From positions 1 through 64,000 of the forward strand of contig JAVBRU010000051.1 of the NCBI GenBank assembly GCA_031547595.1: DNA of 64,000 nt. The letters are read 5' to 3'. Within the stretch, counting starts at the first letter, position 1; the number at the start of each line of letters is the position of its first letter. The position numbers and the translations under genes are program-made. Positions 32,138 through 40,863 of the stretch are shown here, piece after piece. Below the pieces are notes generated by a model that saw only the letters and a program-made list of their open reading frames with translations, ran no database searches and was not told the origin of the DNA. The stretch comes from JAVBRU01 sp031547595 (GTDB lineage Bacteria > Bacillota > Clostridia > Christensenellales > Aristaeellaceae).

Positions 32138-33308
32138 GATGGCCGTAAAGGCCATTGCGGGCAATAAAATGCGTTCACTGCTCACCATCCTTGGCGTTGT
32201 GATCGGCGTTGTATCCATCGTGGTGCTCGTGGCCATTGCCCAGGGCACCAACGCGTCGGTGATCTCCAGCATTGAGGGCATGGGTACTAACCTGCTCAGC
32301 GTCACCATCCGCTCCCGCCGCAACAACCCCATCACTCTCGACGCGCTGAACGACCTGGCCGAGGAAGAAACCATCGCCCACATCGCGCCGTACATGACCA
32401 TCAGCGGCACCGTAAAGGCCGGCAACAGCACCTACAGCGACGGCACGCTGGTGGGCACCGGCCCCGGCTATGAGGACATCCGCCTGTGGACGATCGAGCA
32501 AGGGCGCTTCCTCAAATCCCCGGATCTTGACAACCGCAGCTTTGTGGCGGTGCTCGGGCACGAAGCTGCTGCGGACATGTTTGGCGATGCCAATGCCGTG
32601 GGCAATACCTTCACCATCAACGGCTACACCTTCACGGTGGTGGGCGTCCTTCAGGAGGTAGGCACCTCGGCCTCCGGCTCTCAGGACAACATGATTGTCG
32701 TCCCCTATACCCTCTCGCAACGGCTGTTTGGCAAAACTACCGGTGTTACGTCCTTTTATGTGTCTGCCGCATCCGCCGACAGCGTATCTGCCACGCAGGA
32801 CGCCCTCAAGGCGTACCTCAACAAGGCGTTTAATCTGTCCAGCACCTCCAGCACAAGCTCCTATTACTCCATTTATAATCAGTCTGACATGCTGAGCACC
32901 CTCAACGAAACCACGCAGACCCTCACCCTGATGTTGGGTGGCATATCGGCGATCTCCCTGCTGGTGGGCGGCATTGGCATCATGAACATCATGCTGGTAT
33001 CAGTCAGCGAGCGCACCAAGGAAATCGGCATCCGCAAGGCCGTCGGCGCGTCCCGCGGCAACATCTTGTCCCAATTCCTGATTGAGGCGCTGGCTGTCAG
33101 CCTGCTGGGCGGATTGATCGGGCTTGGATTATCGTTTGCGGGGCTTCAGGTGCTGGCACCCATATTATCTATGACGCTTTCGGTATCGCCCACCATCGCC
33201 GGGCTGGCGATTGGCTTTTCAGTATTCATCGGCGTGGTGTTTGGCTTGTACCCGGCCAACAAGGCATCCAAGCTGAAGCCCATTGACGCACTGCATTACG
33301 GTGGGTAA
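32118..33308 (+). CDS. MacB-type ABC transporter permease (FtsX fold)
   Basis: The 396-residue membrane protein begins with a MacB-PCD layout: TM1 near residues 18-40 (MRSLLTILGVVIGVVSIVVL), an extracellular domain of about 220 residues, then three membrane segments in the FtsX domain (SLLVGGIGIMNIMLVSVSER, TKEIGIRKAVGASRGNILSQ, and a final segment ending GLYPANKASKLKPIDALHYG). These endings are characteristic. With the two genes upstream it forms a MacAB/YknXYZ-like system. In Gram-positive bacteria such systems export or expel peptides or toxic amphiphiles. The substrate is unknown. Confidence 0.95.
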   Translation: MLYQSFKMAVKAIAGNKMRSLLTILGVVIGVVSIVVLVAIAQGTNASVISSIEGMGTNLLSVTIRSRRNNPITLDALNDLAEEETIAHIAPYMTISGTVKAGNSTYSDGTLVGTGPGYEDIRLWTIEQGRFLKSPDLDNRSFVAVLGHEAAADMFGDANAVGNTFTINGYTFTVVGVLQEVGTSASGSQDNMIVVPYTLSQRLFGKTTGVTSFYVSAASADSVSATQDALKAYLNKAFNLSSTSSTSSYYSIYNQSDMLSTLNETTQTLTLMLGGISAISLLVGGIGIMNIMLVSVSERTKEIGIRKAVGASRGNILSQFLIEALAVSLLGGLIGLGLSFAGLQVLAPILSMTLSVSPTIAGLAIGFSVFIGVVFGLYPANKASKLKPIDALHYGG

Positions 33309-33320
33309 ACCCATGAAGAT

Positions 33321-33360
33321 AGGGCTTGCACTTTACACATGCAAGCCCTGTCTTTTGTTT
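33321..33360. terminator. Bidirectional terminator between convergent genes
   Basis: AGGGCTTGCA (33321-33330) pairs with TGCAAGCCCT (33340-33349) and is followed by GTCTTTTGTTTT on the plus strand. The minus strand also meets a weak T-rich end. It separates the plus-strand transporter operon from the minus-strand secreted protein. Confidence 0.8.
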
Positions 33361-35447
33361 TAGAGTGCCACTACATTGCCGTTTGCATCAATGATCAAAG
33401 CGTCATTGCCCATGCCGCTCAGTAGAACCGCCTCACAATTGCCATATCCCATGGCTTCCAGCGCGTCGAGGATTTCCGCGATGGGGTAGATGTCCGTCGT
33501 ATCGCCGGTTCTAATCGTCAGGGTGGTCAACCCCCACTTCATCAGCTGTTTCAGGCAAACCATGCTGATCTTCGCCGTGGCCACACCCTTTACGCTGGTA
33601 TCGCTGGTCAACACCAGCATCAGGCTGCCGTCCGCCAGCTTTGCCACCGATTCCTTGAACAATATGCGGCCGCTCAGATCGGTATCAGTGTACAGCTTCA
33701 GATCACGGGACGCGCCTTCCAGCCAAGCCTGCTTCAGCCATTCCTTGCTGTAGGTGATGCCATGGCTCTCGCCATGCTGGTATACGGGCTTGGCGGGTTC
33801 CGGCTCGGGCTCGGGCTCCGGTTCCGGTTCAGGTTTGGGATCAGGGTCCGGCGTAGGATCCGGTTCTGGGTCGGGTTCGGGTTCCGGCGTAGGATCATCC
33901 GCTTCAACCAGCGTCACAACGCCATCGGCCACATCCAGCAAAATAGGCGCAAGATATTTTCCTGTATCCGTATCATACAAGCTGAGCATAACATCGCCGT
34001 TTAGGTACTCCTGGATGCCCATGGCTTCAATCAGCGTGCTCGCCAGCTCTACCAATTCTCCTTGAGAAAGATCCGCAATATCAGACAGTGCCAGTTGTAG
34101 CACCACAGCCTGATCCCCGCCCTTAATATCACCAGTGCCCTGCAAGATGAATTTCTCATCACCAACATACTGTAAGCCTACATTGCCGCCAATGATGGTG
34201 CCGTCATTGAGTACCACCACGCTGTCCGCAGCATTGCCCGCCGCAACCATTCTCTGCATGGCAGCGAAGAGCACCATGGTGGCCATATCCCGTTTTTCAA
34301 TAATGACAGCCTGGCTGTGATCGCCCGTGGCGCTGATTTCGCCTTCGTTATAGAAATACACTTCGCCGCTGCTGATGATAGAAACGCCGGTATTGCCCCC
34401 GGCATAGTCCCCCGCGGATGCAGTGCCGTAGTTTTCAAACCACATGGATGCGGAGCCGTGGACGGATGTGCCGTACAGCGAAAACAGGTTACTCACCTGA
34501 TTCCAGATTGTCTCTCTGTCCGCACCAGAGGGTGTGGCAATAATGTCGCCATGATTGTAGACGATGCCCTCTACATTGCCATTTTCGGAGGTAAGAACAA
34601 TGACTATTCCTTCGCCAAACTCACTACCGAGGTTAAACATTTCTTCCTGAGAGTTGATGATGATCAATCCATCGTTTGCCACAAAGGCACGGAATGTGCC
34701 GCTATCATTCCCTCCCGATACTAAAATTCCTAGAGCTTCCGCAATAATTGTGCCGTTGTTGACGATTTCAACATTGGCATTCCCATAGCCTTTCTCCCAT
34801 GTCATCCCGATGGTTTCGCCATTGTCATCCAAAAACGGCGTACCATTTGTCATGGTATCAATATATGCACGAATCCCATATTGTGCGTTTATGGTGCCGT
34901 CATTGACGATGTATACAAGAATATCATCCTGATTCGGTTCACTGCTATAGTCAATGCCAGAATAGGACGCAAAGATTTCCGCTCTTGTCATCAGGGTAAC
35001 CGCTTTATCGCCGTACATGGATATCCCGTACAAGAATGGATTTTCTTCGGTGCCGATCGTCGTATTATCATCCAACTTGATCAAGGTTTCTGCCACACCC
35101 GGGCTAGTGTTCACATACAGGCCAGAGCTAAACTCTCCTCCCTGAAATATTGTTATGCCTTCGAAAGCGTAATGGCCGCCACCCAGATATACGGTGCCGT
35201 CAAACGTCAGATCACTAAGCAGGGCATTTCCCAGCACCAGAAAGTTTGAGAATTGCGTTTCGATATGCTCCCCCTCCGCCAAGCCCAGCGTTTCCTGATC
35301 CAGCACCACCTGCTCCCCGCCTGCTGCGGCCTCCAGCTGCCTCGCTTTGTTTAGGAAATCATCCCAGTTCATAGCGGATGCGCATGAGGTCGTCATGAGT
35401 ACCAGACACAGGGTTAACGACAACAGTTGAACCAGCCGTCTTTTCAT
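33360..35447 (-). CDS. Large secreted protein with beta-helix-like repeats and a Pro-Glu/Asp linker
   Basis: The 695-residue protein has a signal peptide (residues 1-25, with a Cys in TTSCASA that is a weak lipobox). A repetitive domain at about 30-500 holds recurring hydrophobic-N-D/N-G-T-I motifs (IVNDGTINAQYGIRAY, IVNNGTIIAEALGI, VVLNDGTIIGGNVGLQY), as in beta-helix adhesins and autotransporter-like passengers. A linker of about 40 residues made of P-E/D repeats (about 517-557) follows, then a C-terminal domain of about 135 residues (SHGITYSKEWLKQAWLEGAS ...). No sortase motif is present. It is probably a surface or released protein. The role is unknown. It is transcribed alone from a strong promoter. 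Confidence 0.75.
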   Translation of the reverse strand: MKRRLVQLLSLTLCLVLMTTSCASAMNWDDFLNKARQLEAAAGGEQVVLDQETLGLAEGEHIETQFSNFLVLGNALLSDLTFDGTVYLGGGHYAFEGITIFQGGEFSSGLYVNTSPGVAETLIKLDDNTTIGTEENPFLYGISMYGDKAVTLMTRAEIFASYSGIDYSSEPNQDDILVYIVNDGTINAQYGIRAYIDTMTNGTPFLDDNGETIGMTWEKGYGNANVEIVNNGTIIAEALGILVSGGNDSGTFRAFVANDGLIIINSQEEMFNLGSEFGEGIVIVLTSENGNVEGIVYNHGDIIATPSGADRETIWNQVSNLFSLYGTSVHGSASMWFENYGTASAGDYAGGNTGVSIISSGEVYFYNEGEISATGDHSQAVIIEKRDMATMVLFAAMQRMVAAGNAADSVVVLNDGTIIGGNVGLQYVGDEKFILQGTGDIKGGDQAVVLQLALSDIADLSQGELVELASTLIEAMGIQEYLNGDVMLSLYDTDTGKYLAPILLDVADGVVTLVEADDPTPEPEPDPEPDPTPDPDPKPEPEPEPEPEPEPAKPVYQHGESHGITYSKEWLKQAWLEGASRDLKLYTDTDLSGRILFKESVAKLADGSLMLVLTSDTSVKGVATAKISMVCLKQLMKWGLTTLTIRTGDTTDIYPIAEILDALEAMGYGNCEAVLLSGMGNDALIIDANGNVVAL

Positions 35448-35644
35448 TGTAAAACCCTCCTGTTATGAATATCTATCAAAGCGTTTCCTTTCAAAAACGC
35501 CCGGATGATCCTGCTGAAACCGAAAAAAATAGTGAACAAAACAAGCTGTCTGTGCTCAGACCGCTATTTTGGAATGATCTTCTTTTTTAGGCAAGCCGGG
35601 AACAACACCGTGCACAACGTTCCGCTGTTCATGCCGTCATAAAA

Positions 35645-35673
35645 ATATTACCATCGATTACCAGGCCTGTCAA
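35645..35673 (-). promoter_or_regulatory. Promoter of the large secreted protein gene
   Basis: A perfect TTGACA (35673-35668), a 17-base spacer and TAATAT (35650-35645) on the minus strand. The leader to the ATG at 35447 is about 190 bases with no visible frame. The rest of the 35448-35776 gap holds only the signal peptidase terminator. Confidence 0.7.
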
Positions 35674-35727
35674 CCTCCTTTTAGCCCAAAACGGACACCG
35701 CAAAACTGTGTTCTTCTGCAGTTTCAT

Positions 35728-35764
35728 ACAAAAAAGACACGGGGCATCTACCCTCCGTGTCTTG
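35728..35764 (-). terminator. Terminator of the ybhN-lepB operon
   Basis: AGACACGG and CCGTGTCT pair (35762-35735) and are followed on the minus strand by TTTTTTGTA. It lies 12 bases after the signal peptidase stop. Confidence 0.85.
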
Positions 35765-35776
35765 CAATATACTATG

Positions 35777-36409
35777 CTATTCTATCCCGCGAATCTTGTT
35801 CAGCGGCCACAGCACGGCGCTCACCTTGCCCATAATCGCGCTTCTGCTGAGAGGGCCCACATCGCTGGCGCGGCTGTCGTGGCTGTTGCCACGGTTGTCA
35901 CCCATCACAAAGTATTCATCCCGGCTCAGCTTTCTTGGCCCATAGTCCGCGCGCGGCGCGCTGTTCATAAACTCCGGGTCCTCCACCATTTCGCCATTGA
36001 CATACAGCTTCTTCTCTTTGATTTCCACCGTATCGCCGGGCAGCGCCACCACGCGCTTCACATACAGCGTGTAGGTTTCTACCGCCATCGCCGCCCCCAG
36101 GTTGACCGTCTGCTTGGTGTTGCTCTTGGCCGGATAGCGGCACACCACCACATCGCCGCGCTGCACATCGCCAAACAGGTAGGGCAGCTTATTCACCAAC
36201 ATGACCTCTGTATCTGCCAGCGTATTGGTCATGCTGCTGCCCTCCACGCGCACGGGCTCAAAAACAAAGGTGCGAATCACTGTGGCTAGCACCAGCGCGC
36301 ACAGGAAATACCCTGCCCAGCTCAAAATCTCTTGCATCACCGTACGTTTCACCTTAGGCTTTTCTTGTTCTTTCTTGGGTTGCTTGACCGGTTTGGCCGA
36401 TGTGTTCAT
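35777..36409 (-). CDS. lepB: Signal peptidase I
   Basis: The 210-residue type I signal peptidase has one N-terminal membrane segment (about 28-48) after a Lys-rich cytoplasmic tail. The catalytic Ser lies in VEGSSMTNTL near residue 58 and the catalytic Lys in LYVKRVVALPGDTVEI near 118, with GDNRGNSHDSR near 170. The layout and length match Gram-positive SipS-type enzymes that cut signal peptides outside the membrane. GGAGG lies 7 bases before the ATG. It is last in a five-gene operon whose preceding gene encodes a secreted protein, a possible client. Confidence 0.95.
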   Translation of the reverse strand: MNTSAKPVKQPKKEQEKPKVKRTVMQEILSWAGYFLCALVLATVIRTFVFEPVRVEGSSMTNTLADTEVMLVNKLPYLFGDVQRGDVVVCRYPAKSNTKQTVNLGAAMAVETYTLYVKRVVALPGDTVEIKEKKLYVNGEMVEDPEFMNSAPRADYGPRKLSRDEYFVMGDNRGNSHDSRASDVGPLSRSAIMGKVSAVLWPLNKIRGIE

Positions 36410-36436
36410 ACCGGAACCTCCACAGTTGGATTTGAA

Positions 36437-37300
36437 TTAATACCAGGTCTGGCAGAGGTTGGCCACAAACCAGTCGTCTTGGTGCAGAGTATATTGGTAG
36501 GTGGCGGTGTCTGTCTGTTCGTCTGCGGGGAGCACACGCATGTTATGCTCGTTGGTGTTGGTGGTATCATACAGGTAGTTATAGCGCTTGATGCGGTTGG
36601 AGACATTGCCCTCGACCGTGCGCAGCTCGTAGATGCCCCCGCCGCGGTCAATCACCTCGGTGATCATGCCCACATGGATGGTGGTGGAGCGATTGCGCTG
36701 GCCATATACCACCAGATAGCCCGCCTGGGGGACCTTGGTGATGCGCCCCATCTTGGTATACCCTGTGATCAGCTTGCCCACACCCGCAGCGCGGATGGCA
36801 TAGGGCAGGTTATCGTGCGGCACGGCGCTGTTATAATCGTCCATGGGCACGCCGGCAGTATCCAGGCAATAGCTGACGAACCCGCCGCACCAGCCAAAGT
36901 AGCAGTTAGGCCCGGTGCCGCAGTACCATGCGGTGTATTTGTTGCGCTGGGTGAAGGTTTTGCCCAGGTTGTCCTGCCACTCCTGCAGCGCCAGGTCGAC
37001 CGCCGCGCGGATCAGTGCGGGCATGGCATCCTCGCTGACGGTGACATCACATAGCCCATAGCTGCCGTTGGCGGCCGTCACTGTGATGGTGGCAAAGCCG
37101 GGATCATGCGCGGTGATCACGCCGTTTTCAACGGTGGCGACCTCCGGCGCATCGCTTTCCCATTCACCCTTGAGCGCCAAAGAGCACGTCCAAACATCGC
37201 CGGGGCGCATGTCAACAGCGGCATACAGCGCCTCCTCGCCTACTGCAGGCAAGGAAAGCGCCATGCCCAGCACAATCATGAGCGCCAGCAGCCGCTTCAC
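36437..37300 (-). CDS. Secreted Big2-CHAP-like amidase/peptidase
   Basis: The 287-residue protein has a signal peptide (MKRLLALMIVLGMALSLPAV). An Ig-like Big2 domain lies near 40-92 (WESDAPEVATVENGVITAHD, PGFATITVTAANG). A CHAP/NlpC-like domain carries the Cys in GWCGGFVSYCLDTAGVP near 138 and the His in TTIHVGMITEVIDRGG near 212. CHAP enzymes cut peptidoglycan peptides or cross-bridges. The Cys-His spacing suits this. It overlaps the PII-like gene by 4 bases and is followed by signal peptidase I. Wall hydrolysis is inferred. Confidence 0.75.
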   Translation of the reverse strand: MKRLLALMIVLGMALSLPAVGEEALYAAVDMRPGDVWTCSLALKGEWESDAPEVATVENGVITAHDPGFATITVTAANGSYGLCDVTVSEDAMPALIRAAVDLALQEWQDNLGKTFTQRNKYTAWYCGTGPNCYFGWCGGFVSYCLDTAGVPMDDYNSAVPHDNLPYAIRAAGVGKLITGYTKMGRITKVPQAGYLVVYGQRNRSTTIHVGMITEVIDRGGGIYELRTVEGNVSNRIKRYNYLYDTTNTNEHNMRVLPADEQTDTATYQYTLHQDDWFVANLCQTWY

Positions 37301-38007
37301 GGCTCATCACCATCGGAAATTTCGGGGTTTGCGCGTACCATCCCCATCACTTCTGTGACAGGCAGGCTGAACACGATGCCCCGGCCTTCCGTTTGCAGCC
37401 CCACGCCCTTGGTGATGGCCTGCATCACGGGCAGCTTCAGTGCCTGCTCCACCAGGATCATCACCATCTCCTTTTCGGGCTGGATGGTGATGCCCAGGAA
37501 CTGCGCCGCCTCCTGCGAGCCTGCGCCGCGTGCATGCACCACTGTGCCACCCCGTGCGCCGGCCGGGCGCGCCGCCTCCATCACGGCATCGGTAAATCCG
37601 CGGTTGACCACCGCGATAATCAATTCGTGTGTAACATCCACCATTTCAGATCCCTCCTCCGCCGGGGCAGGCTGTTGTTCCATGCCCGTCATATAAGATA
37701 AAGAACGCATGCCTATACTGCCAAGCGGCAGCGCAAAGGCCACGCCGCGCCCCGGCTGGTCAATATCCAGCGCGTGGCTCAGCCTGCGCAGTGCGCGCTT
37801 GGCATGCGCGCTGCCAATAAAGCTAAAAATCACGTCCTTGGCCGTATCGCGAAGCCCGAGCAAGCCCAGCAAATCCTTGTGCGCCGTGCCGTTGCCCAGC
37901 ATGATGTAGTGCAGCAGCACCTCATCCTGCTTCAGCAAATCCACAACCAGTTTGCCCTTATCGCGGTCCACAATGGTGATCAGTAATTTGAGCATCGTAT
38001 TACGCAT
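37297..38007 (-). CDS. Double PII-like (GlnB-type) protein
   Basis: The 236-residue protein consists of two PII-like halves. Residues 5-100 include MLKLLITIVDRDKGKLVVDL and GRGVAFALPLGSI. Residues 120-225 include ELIIAVVNRGFTDAVMEAAR, RGGTVVHARGAGSQEAAQFL, IQPEKEMVMILVEQ and GRGIVFSLPVTEVMG. The second half keeps the core of the GlnB fold (GxRGGTVVxARG, E-K-E-MVMI). Single-chain double-PII proteins are found beside DUF1538 membrane proteins. They may sense a nucleotide or metabolite and control the transporter. AAGGAGGGG lies 5 bases before the ATG, and the DUF1538 gene ends 16 bases upstream. Confidence 0.75.
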   Translation of the reverse strand: MRNTMLKLLITIVDRDKGKLVVDLLKQDEVLLHYIMLGNGTAHKDLLGLLGLRDTAKDVIFSFIGSAHAKRALRRLSHALDIDQPGRGVAFALPLGSIGMRSLSYMTGMEQQPAPAEEGSEMVDVTHELIIAVVNRGFTDAVMEAARPAGARGGTVVHARGAGSQEAAQFLGITIQPEKEMVMILVEQALKLPVMQAITKGVGLQTEGRGIVFSLPVTEVMGMVRANPEISDGDEP

Positions 38008-38023
38008 AGCCCCTCCTTGTCAC

Positions 38024-39586
38024 TCACACTTCGATGATCTCATCATCCACAGGCTGGAGGATGGCATCGGGTTTCTTATTGCGTGTCTTGATGCGGTACA
38101 CCAAGCCCAGCACCTGAATGGCAATCAATGGCGTCATGGCCACCATGGCCACAATACCAAAGGCATCTTGCAGGATGTTGCCGCCCACCGCCTGGCACGC
38201 GCCCATCGCAAAGGGCAGCATAAACGCCGCCGTCATGGGGCCGGATGCCACACCGCCAGAGTCAAACGCAATGGCGGTGAAAATGGGATCCACAAAGAAC
38301 ATCAGCCCCAGCGCAATGATATAGCCGGGGATCAGGTACCACCAGATGCTAATCCCCGTCAGCACGCGCAGCATGGACAGCCCAACCGATGCAGCAACAC
38401 CAATGGACAGGGTGTTGAGCATGACTTTTTTGCTGATGGCACCGGAGGTCACATTCTCTACCTGATCGTTGAGCACGTGCACTGCAGGTTCAGCCTTCAC
38501 CACCAGATAGCCCATCACCATGCCAAGCGGCACCAGGATGAACTTATAATCCGTCAATGCAAGCTGGTGGCCAATATAGTTGCCCATGGGCAGGAAGCCG
38601 ATGTTGACACCCGCGAGGAACAGCACCAGTCCAAGGTAGGTATAAATGAGGCCGATGGCCAGACGCTTGATCTGCGAGGCGGGCAATTTCAGCATCGTCA
38701 CCTGGAAGATAAAGAACATCACAATAATGGGCGAGAGCGCCAACGCCACATCCATCAGATACTGCGGCAGCCCCTGGGCGTACAGCTGCAGCAGCACATG
38801 GGTGTTGGCGGGGTTTTCAATCACCGTTTCCGCCACGCCGCCGCTGATGTTGGGGTACAGAAGGCTGATCACCATCATGGCCAGGATCGGCCCTACGGAG
38901 CACAGCGCCACCAGGCCAAAGCTGTCGTCCTGGGCGCCCTTGCTGCTGCGCACGTTGGATACGCCAACGCCCAGCGCCAGGATGAAGGGCACCGTCATCG
39001 GCCCTGTTGTCACGCCGCCGGAGTCGAACGCCATGGGCAGAAAATCCTTGGAGATAAATGCGCCAAAGACAAATACCAGCCCATAAAGCCCCAGCAGCAG
39101 GTGGGACAGTTTTTTCTTAAACACAATGCGCAGCAGGCCCACCACCAGGAAGATGCCCACACCAATGGCAACTGTCATAATAATCACAATGCTGGGCACT
39201 GCGGCCACCTGATTGGCCAGCACGGTCAAATCCGGCTCCGCCACAGTGATCAGGATGCCCATAATGAGCGCCACAACCACCATCAGCCACAGCTTTTTGG
39301 TGCGTGTCAGCTGTGCGCCCATCATTTCGCCCATGGGCAGCATGGCCATGTCCGCACCCATCGTAAACAGCCCCATGCCCAGTATCAGCATCACCGCGCC
39401 CACCAGGAACATCGCCATCGTGCCAATATCCACAGGGGTGAGCACGATGCTGATGACCAGCACCACGAGCGTAATGGGCAGCACAGAGGCCAGGGATTCG
39501 TTCACTTTCGCTTGCAATTTCTTGCTATGTGCACGCCGTTCCGGCATCAAGGTATTAAACTTCTGTTCGATCTTCTTGTTGCGCAA
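38024..39586 (-). CDS. DUF1538 membrane protein (two-repeat putative transporter)
   Basis: The protein of about 520 residues has 12-14 membrane segments arranged as two repeats. Each repeat carries MGxMGxGxLP-like strings (FTMGADMAMLPMGEMMGAQL and VNIGFLPMGNYIGHQLA) and a matching AFDSGGVTTGPMTVPFILAL or AFDSGGVASGPMTAAFMLPF loop. The duplicated GG(V)xxGPMT motif is the hallmark of DUF1538. The substrate is unknown. I chose the TTG at 39586, which has AAGGAG nine bases upstream. An ATG at 39610 has no good site and overlaps the upstream gene more. The next gene is the double PII-like protein, a likely regulator. Confidence 0.8.
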   Translation of the reverse strand: MRNKKIEQKFNTLMPERRAHSKKLQAKVNESLASVLPITLVVLVISIVLTPVDIGTMAMFLVGAVMLILGMGLFTMGADMAMLPMGEMMGAQLTRTKKLWLMVVVALIMGILITVAEPDLTVLANQVAAVPSIVIIMTVAIGVGIFLVVGLLRIVFKKKLSHLLLGLYGLVFVFGAFISKDFLPMAFDSGGVTTGPMTVPFILALGVGVSNVRSSKGAQDDSFGLVALCSVGPILAMMVISLLYPNISGGVAETVIENPANTHVLLQLYAQGLPQYLMDVALALSPIIVMFFIFQVTMLKLPASQIKRLAIGLIYTYLGLVLFLAGVNIGFLPMGNYIGHQLALTDYKFILVPLGMVMGYLVVKAEPAVHVLNDQVENVTSGAISKKVMLNTLSIGVAASVGLSMLRVLTGISIWWYLIPGYIIALGLMFFVDPIFTAIAFDSGGVASGPMTAAFMLPFAMGACQAVGGNILQDAFGIVAMVAMTPLIAIQVLGLVYRIKTRNKKPDAILQPVDDEIIEV

Positions 39587-40667
39587 TATCTTGCTCTCCT
39601 TCCGCGCCATCGTCCGCCGGCCGCAAGGCCGCCTTGCGCATGCTGCGCACGCTGTCCACCACCACAGCAGTCAGGCTGACGATAATCGTAAAATAGTAGG
39701 TAATGAAACGCCACAGCAGGAGTGCCCCCAGCAATGTGCCGGCAGGGAATACCTGCTGAAAAAATAAGTAAAACCCGCCCTCTTGCGCACCGGATGCGCC
39801 GGGCAGCGGGGTGAAGGATGCCGCGATGTATAGCAGGCATTGCAGCGCCGCCAGATCCGTATAGCCATAGCCCGTCTGCCCCAGCGCCTTGTATACGCAG
39901 AAAGCGACGCTCATCAGCCCCATCACCTGTATGAACGAAACCAGGATCAGCGTCAACAGCTGGAAGGGATGCTGGGTCAGCATGTCCACGCTGGCACGGA
40001 AATCCTGCAGCGCGGCATCCGCCTTTGAGGTGGACTTGGCCAGGTCTTTGATGATATGCAGCGCTTTGCCCAGGCGAAGCAGCAGCGTAATGATCACGCG
40101 CACAATGTTCTTGCTGACGGCCAGCAGCAGCACCGCCACCACTGACACGCCGTTGACCAAAAAGCCCGTCAGCACAAACCAGCGGCCTGTGCCAATGCAG
40201 CTATCAATCAGCTGCGGCTTTGTAAACCAGAAAAACCCGCCGATCACCAGTAGCGCAAACTGCCACGTGAAAAACTTGACCGCAAGGCCAGAGGAGGAAA
40301 TACCGGAGGATACGCCGCGCTTTTTGAGTGCGAACACCTGCATGGGTTGTCCGCCGGTAGCAGCCGGTGTGATAGAGGAGTAAAACATGCCAATCAACGA
40401 CACCAGCAGCGTACTGCCAAACTTGACCTTCACCTTCTGCTGCCAGAAAAACACCTGCAGCACCAGTGCTTCAAACACCGCAAACACGCCCCACGCGCCA
40501 AAGCCAGCCAGCAGCCACACAGGGTCTGCCGTGATCATAGCTTCCCAGGCGGCACCAATATCGCCGCCCTGTGCGCCCAGGTAAATCACAATCCCAATCG
40601 TTGCACAGATCAACAAGCCATACAGCATGTTGGACCGCGTTTGTTTAGATAGTTTTTTCAATATCAT
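39555..40667 (-). CDS. YbhN/LPG-synthase-TM-type flippase-like membrane protein
   Basis: The 370-residue protein has about 8 membrane segments and the family hallmarks MFYSSITPAATGGQPMQVFA near residue 93 and ASFTPLPGASGAQEGGFYLF near 280. The family (LPG_synthase_TM, as in the N-terminal part of MprF) is linked to lipid or glycolipid movement across the membrane. There is no C-terminal synthase domain. The tail is charged. It is first in the five-gene operon, with a near-consensus promoter 50 bases upstream. Confidence 0.8.
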   Translation of the reverse strand: MILKKLSKQTRSNMLYGLLICATIGIVIYLGAQGGDIGAAWEAMITADPVWLLAGFGAWGVFAVFEALVLQVFFWQQKVKVKFGSTLLVSLIGMFYSSITPAATGGQPMQVFALKKRGVSSGISSSGLAVKFFTWQFALLVIGGFFWFTKPQLIDSCIGTGRWFVLTGFLVNGVSVVAVLLLAVSKNIVRVIITLLLRLGKALHIIKDLAKSTSKADAALQDFRASVDMLTQHPFQLLTLILVSFIQVMGLMSVAFCVYKALGQTGYGYTDLAALQCLLYIAASFTPLPGASGAQEGGFYLFFQQVFPAGTLLGALLLWRFITYYFTIIVSLTAVVVDSVRSMRKAALRPADDGAEGEQDIAQQEDRTEV

Positions 40668-40713
40668 TCATCCTTATAGGAAGAATTCTACAGGCATACA
40701 CTGCCACCCCTCA

Positions 40714-40742
40714 AGTATACCACACCAGCCTTGGAATGTCAC
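40714..40742 (-). promoter_or_regulatory. Promoter of the YbhN-DUF1538-PII-CHAP-lepB operon
   Basis: GTGACA (40742-40737), a 17-base spacer and TATACT (40719-40714) on the minus strand, each 5 of 6 to consensus. Confidence 0.75.
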
Positions 40743-40808
40743 CCCCCTCGAAACGCGCTTTTTCTGCCGAAAATTCCATGCAATGGGCGGATAATTTTGC
40801 AGTTCCCC

Positions 40809-40837
40809 TTGCGCGGATAGTTTTTTACCAGTATGAT
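40809..40837 (+). promoter_or_regulatory. Promoter of the DUF1015-rlmD operon
   Basis: TTGCGC (40809-40814), a 17-base spacer and TATGAT (40832-40837) on the plus strand. It is divergent from the minus-strand promoter at 40714-40742, and GAGG lies before the ATG at 40864. Confidence 0.65.
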
Positions 40838-40863
40838 AATACCGAAGAAAGCGAGGATTTGAT

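Noticed and set aside
33780..33900. The repetitive DNA of the Pro-Glu/Asp linker as a separate repeat element
   Set aside because: It is in frame and encodes a plausible wall-spanning linker, so it is part of the gene.
37952..39679. A plus-strand open frame of about 575 codons opposite the DUF1538 gene
   Set aside because: It is His- and Gln-rich shadow sequence without motifs. The minus-strand DUF1538 repeats are clear.
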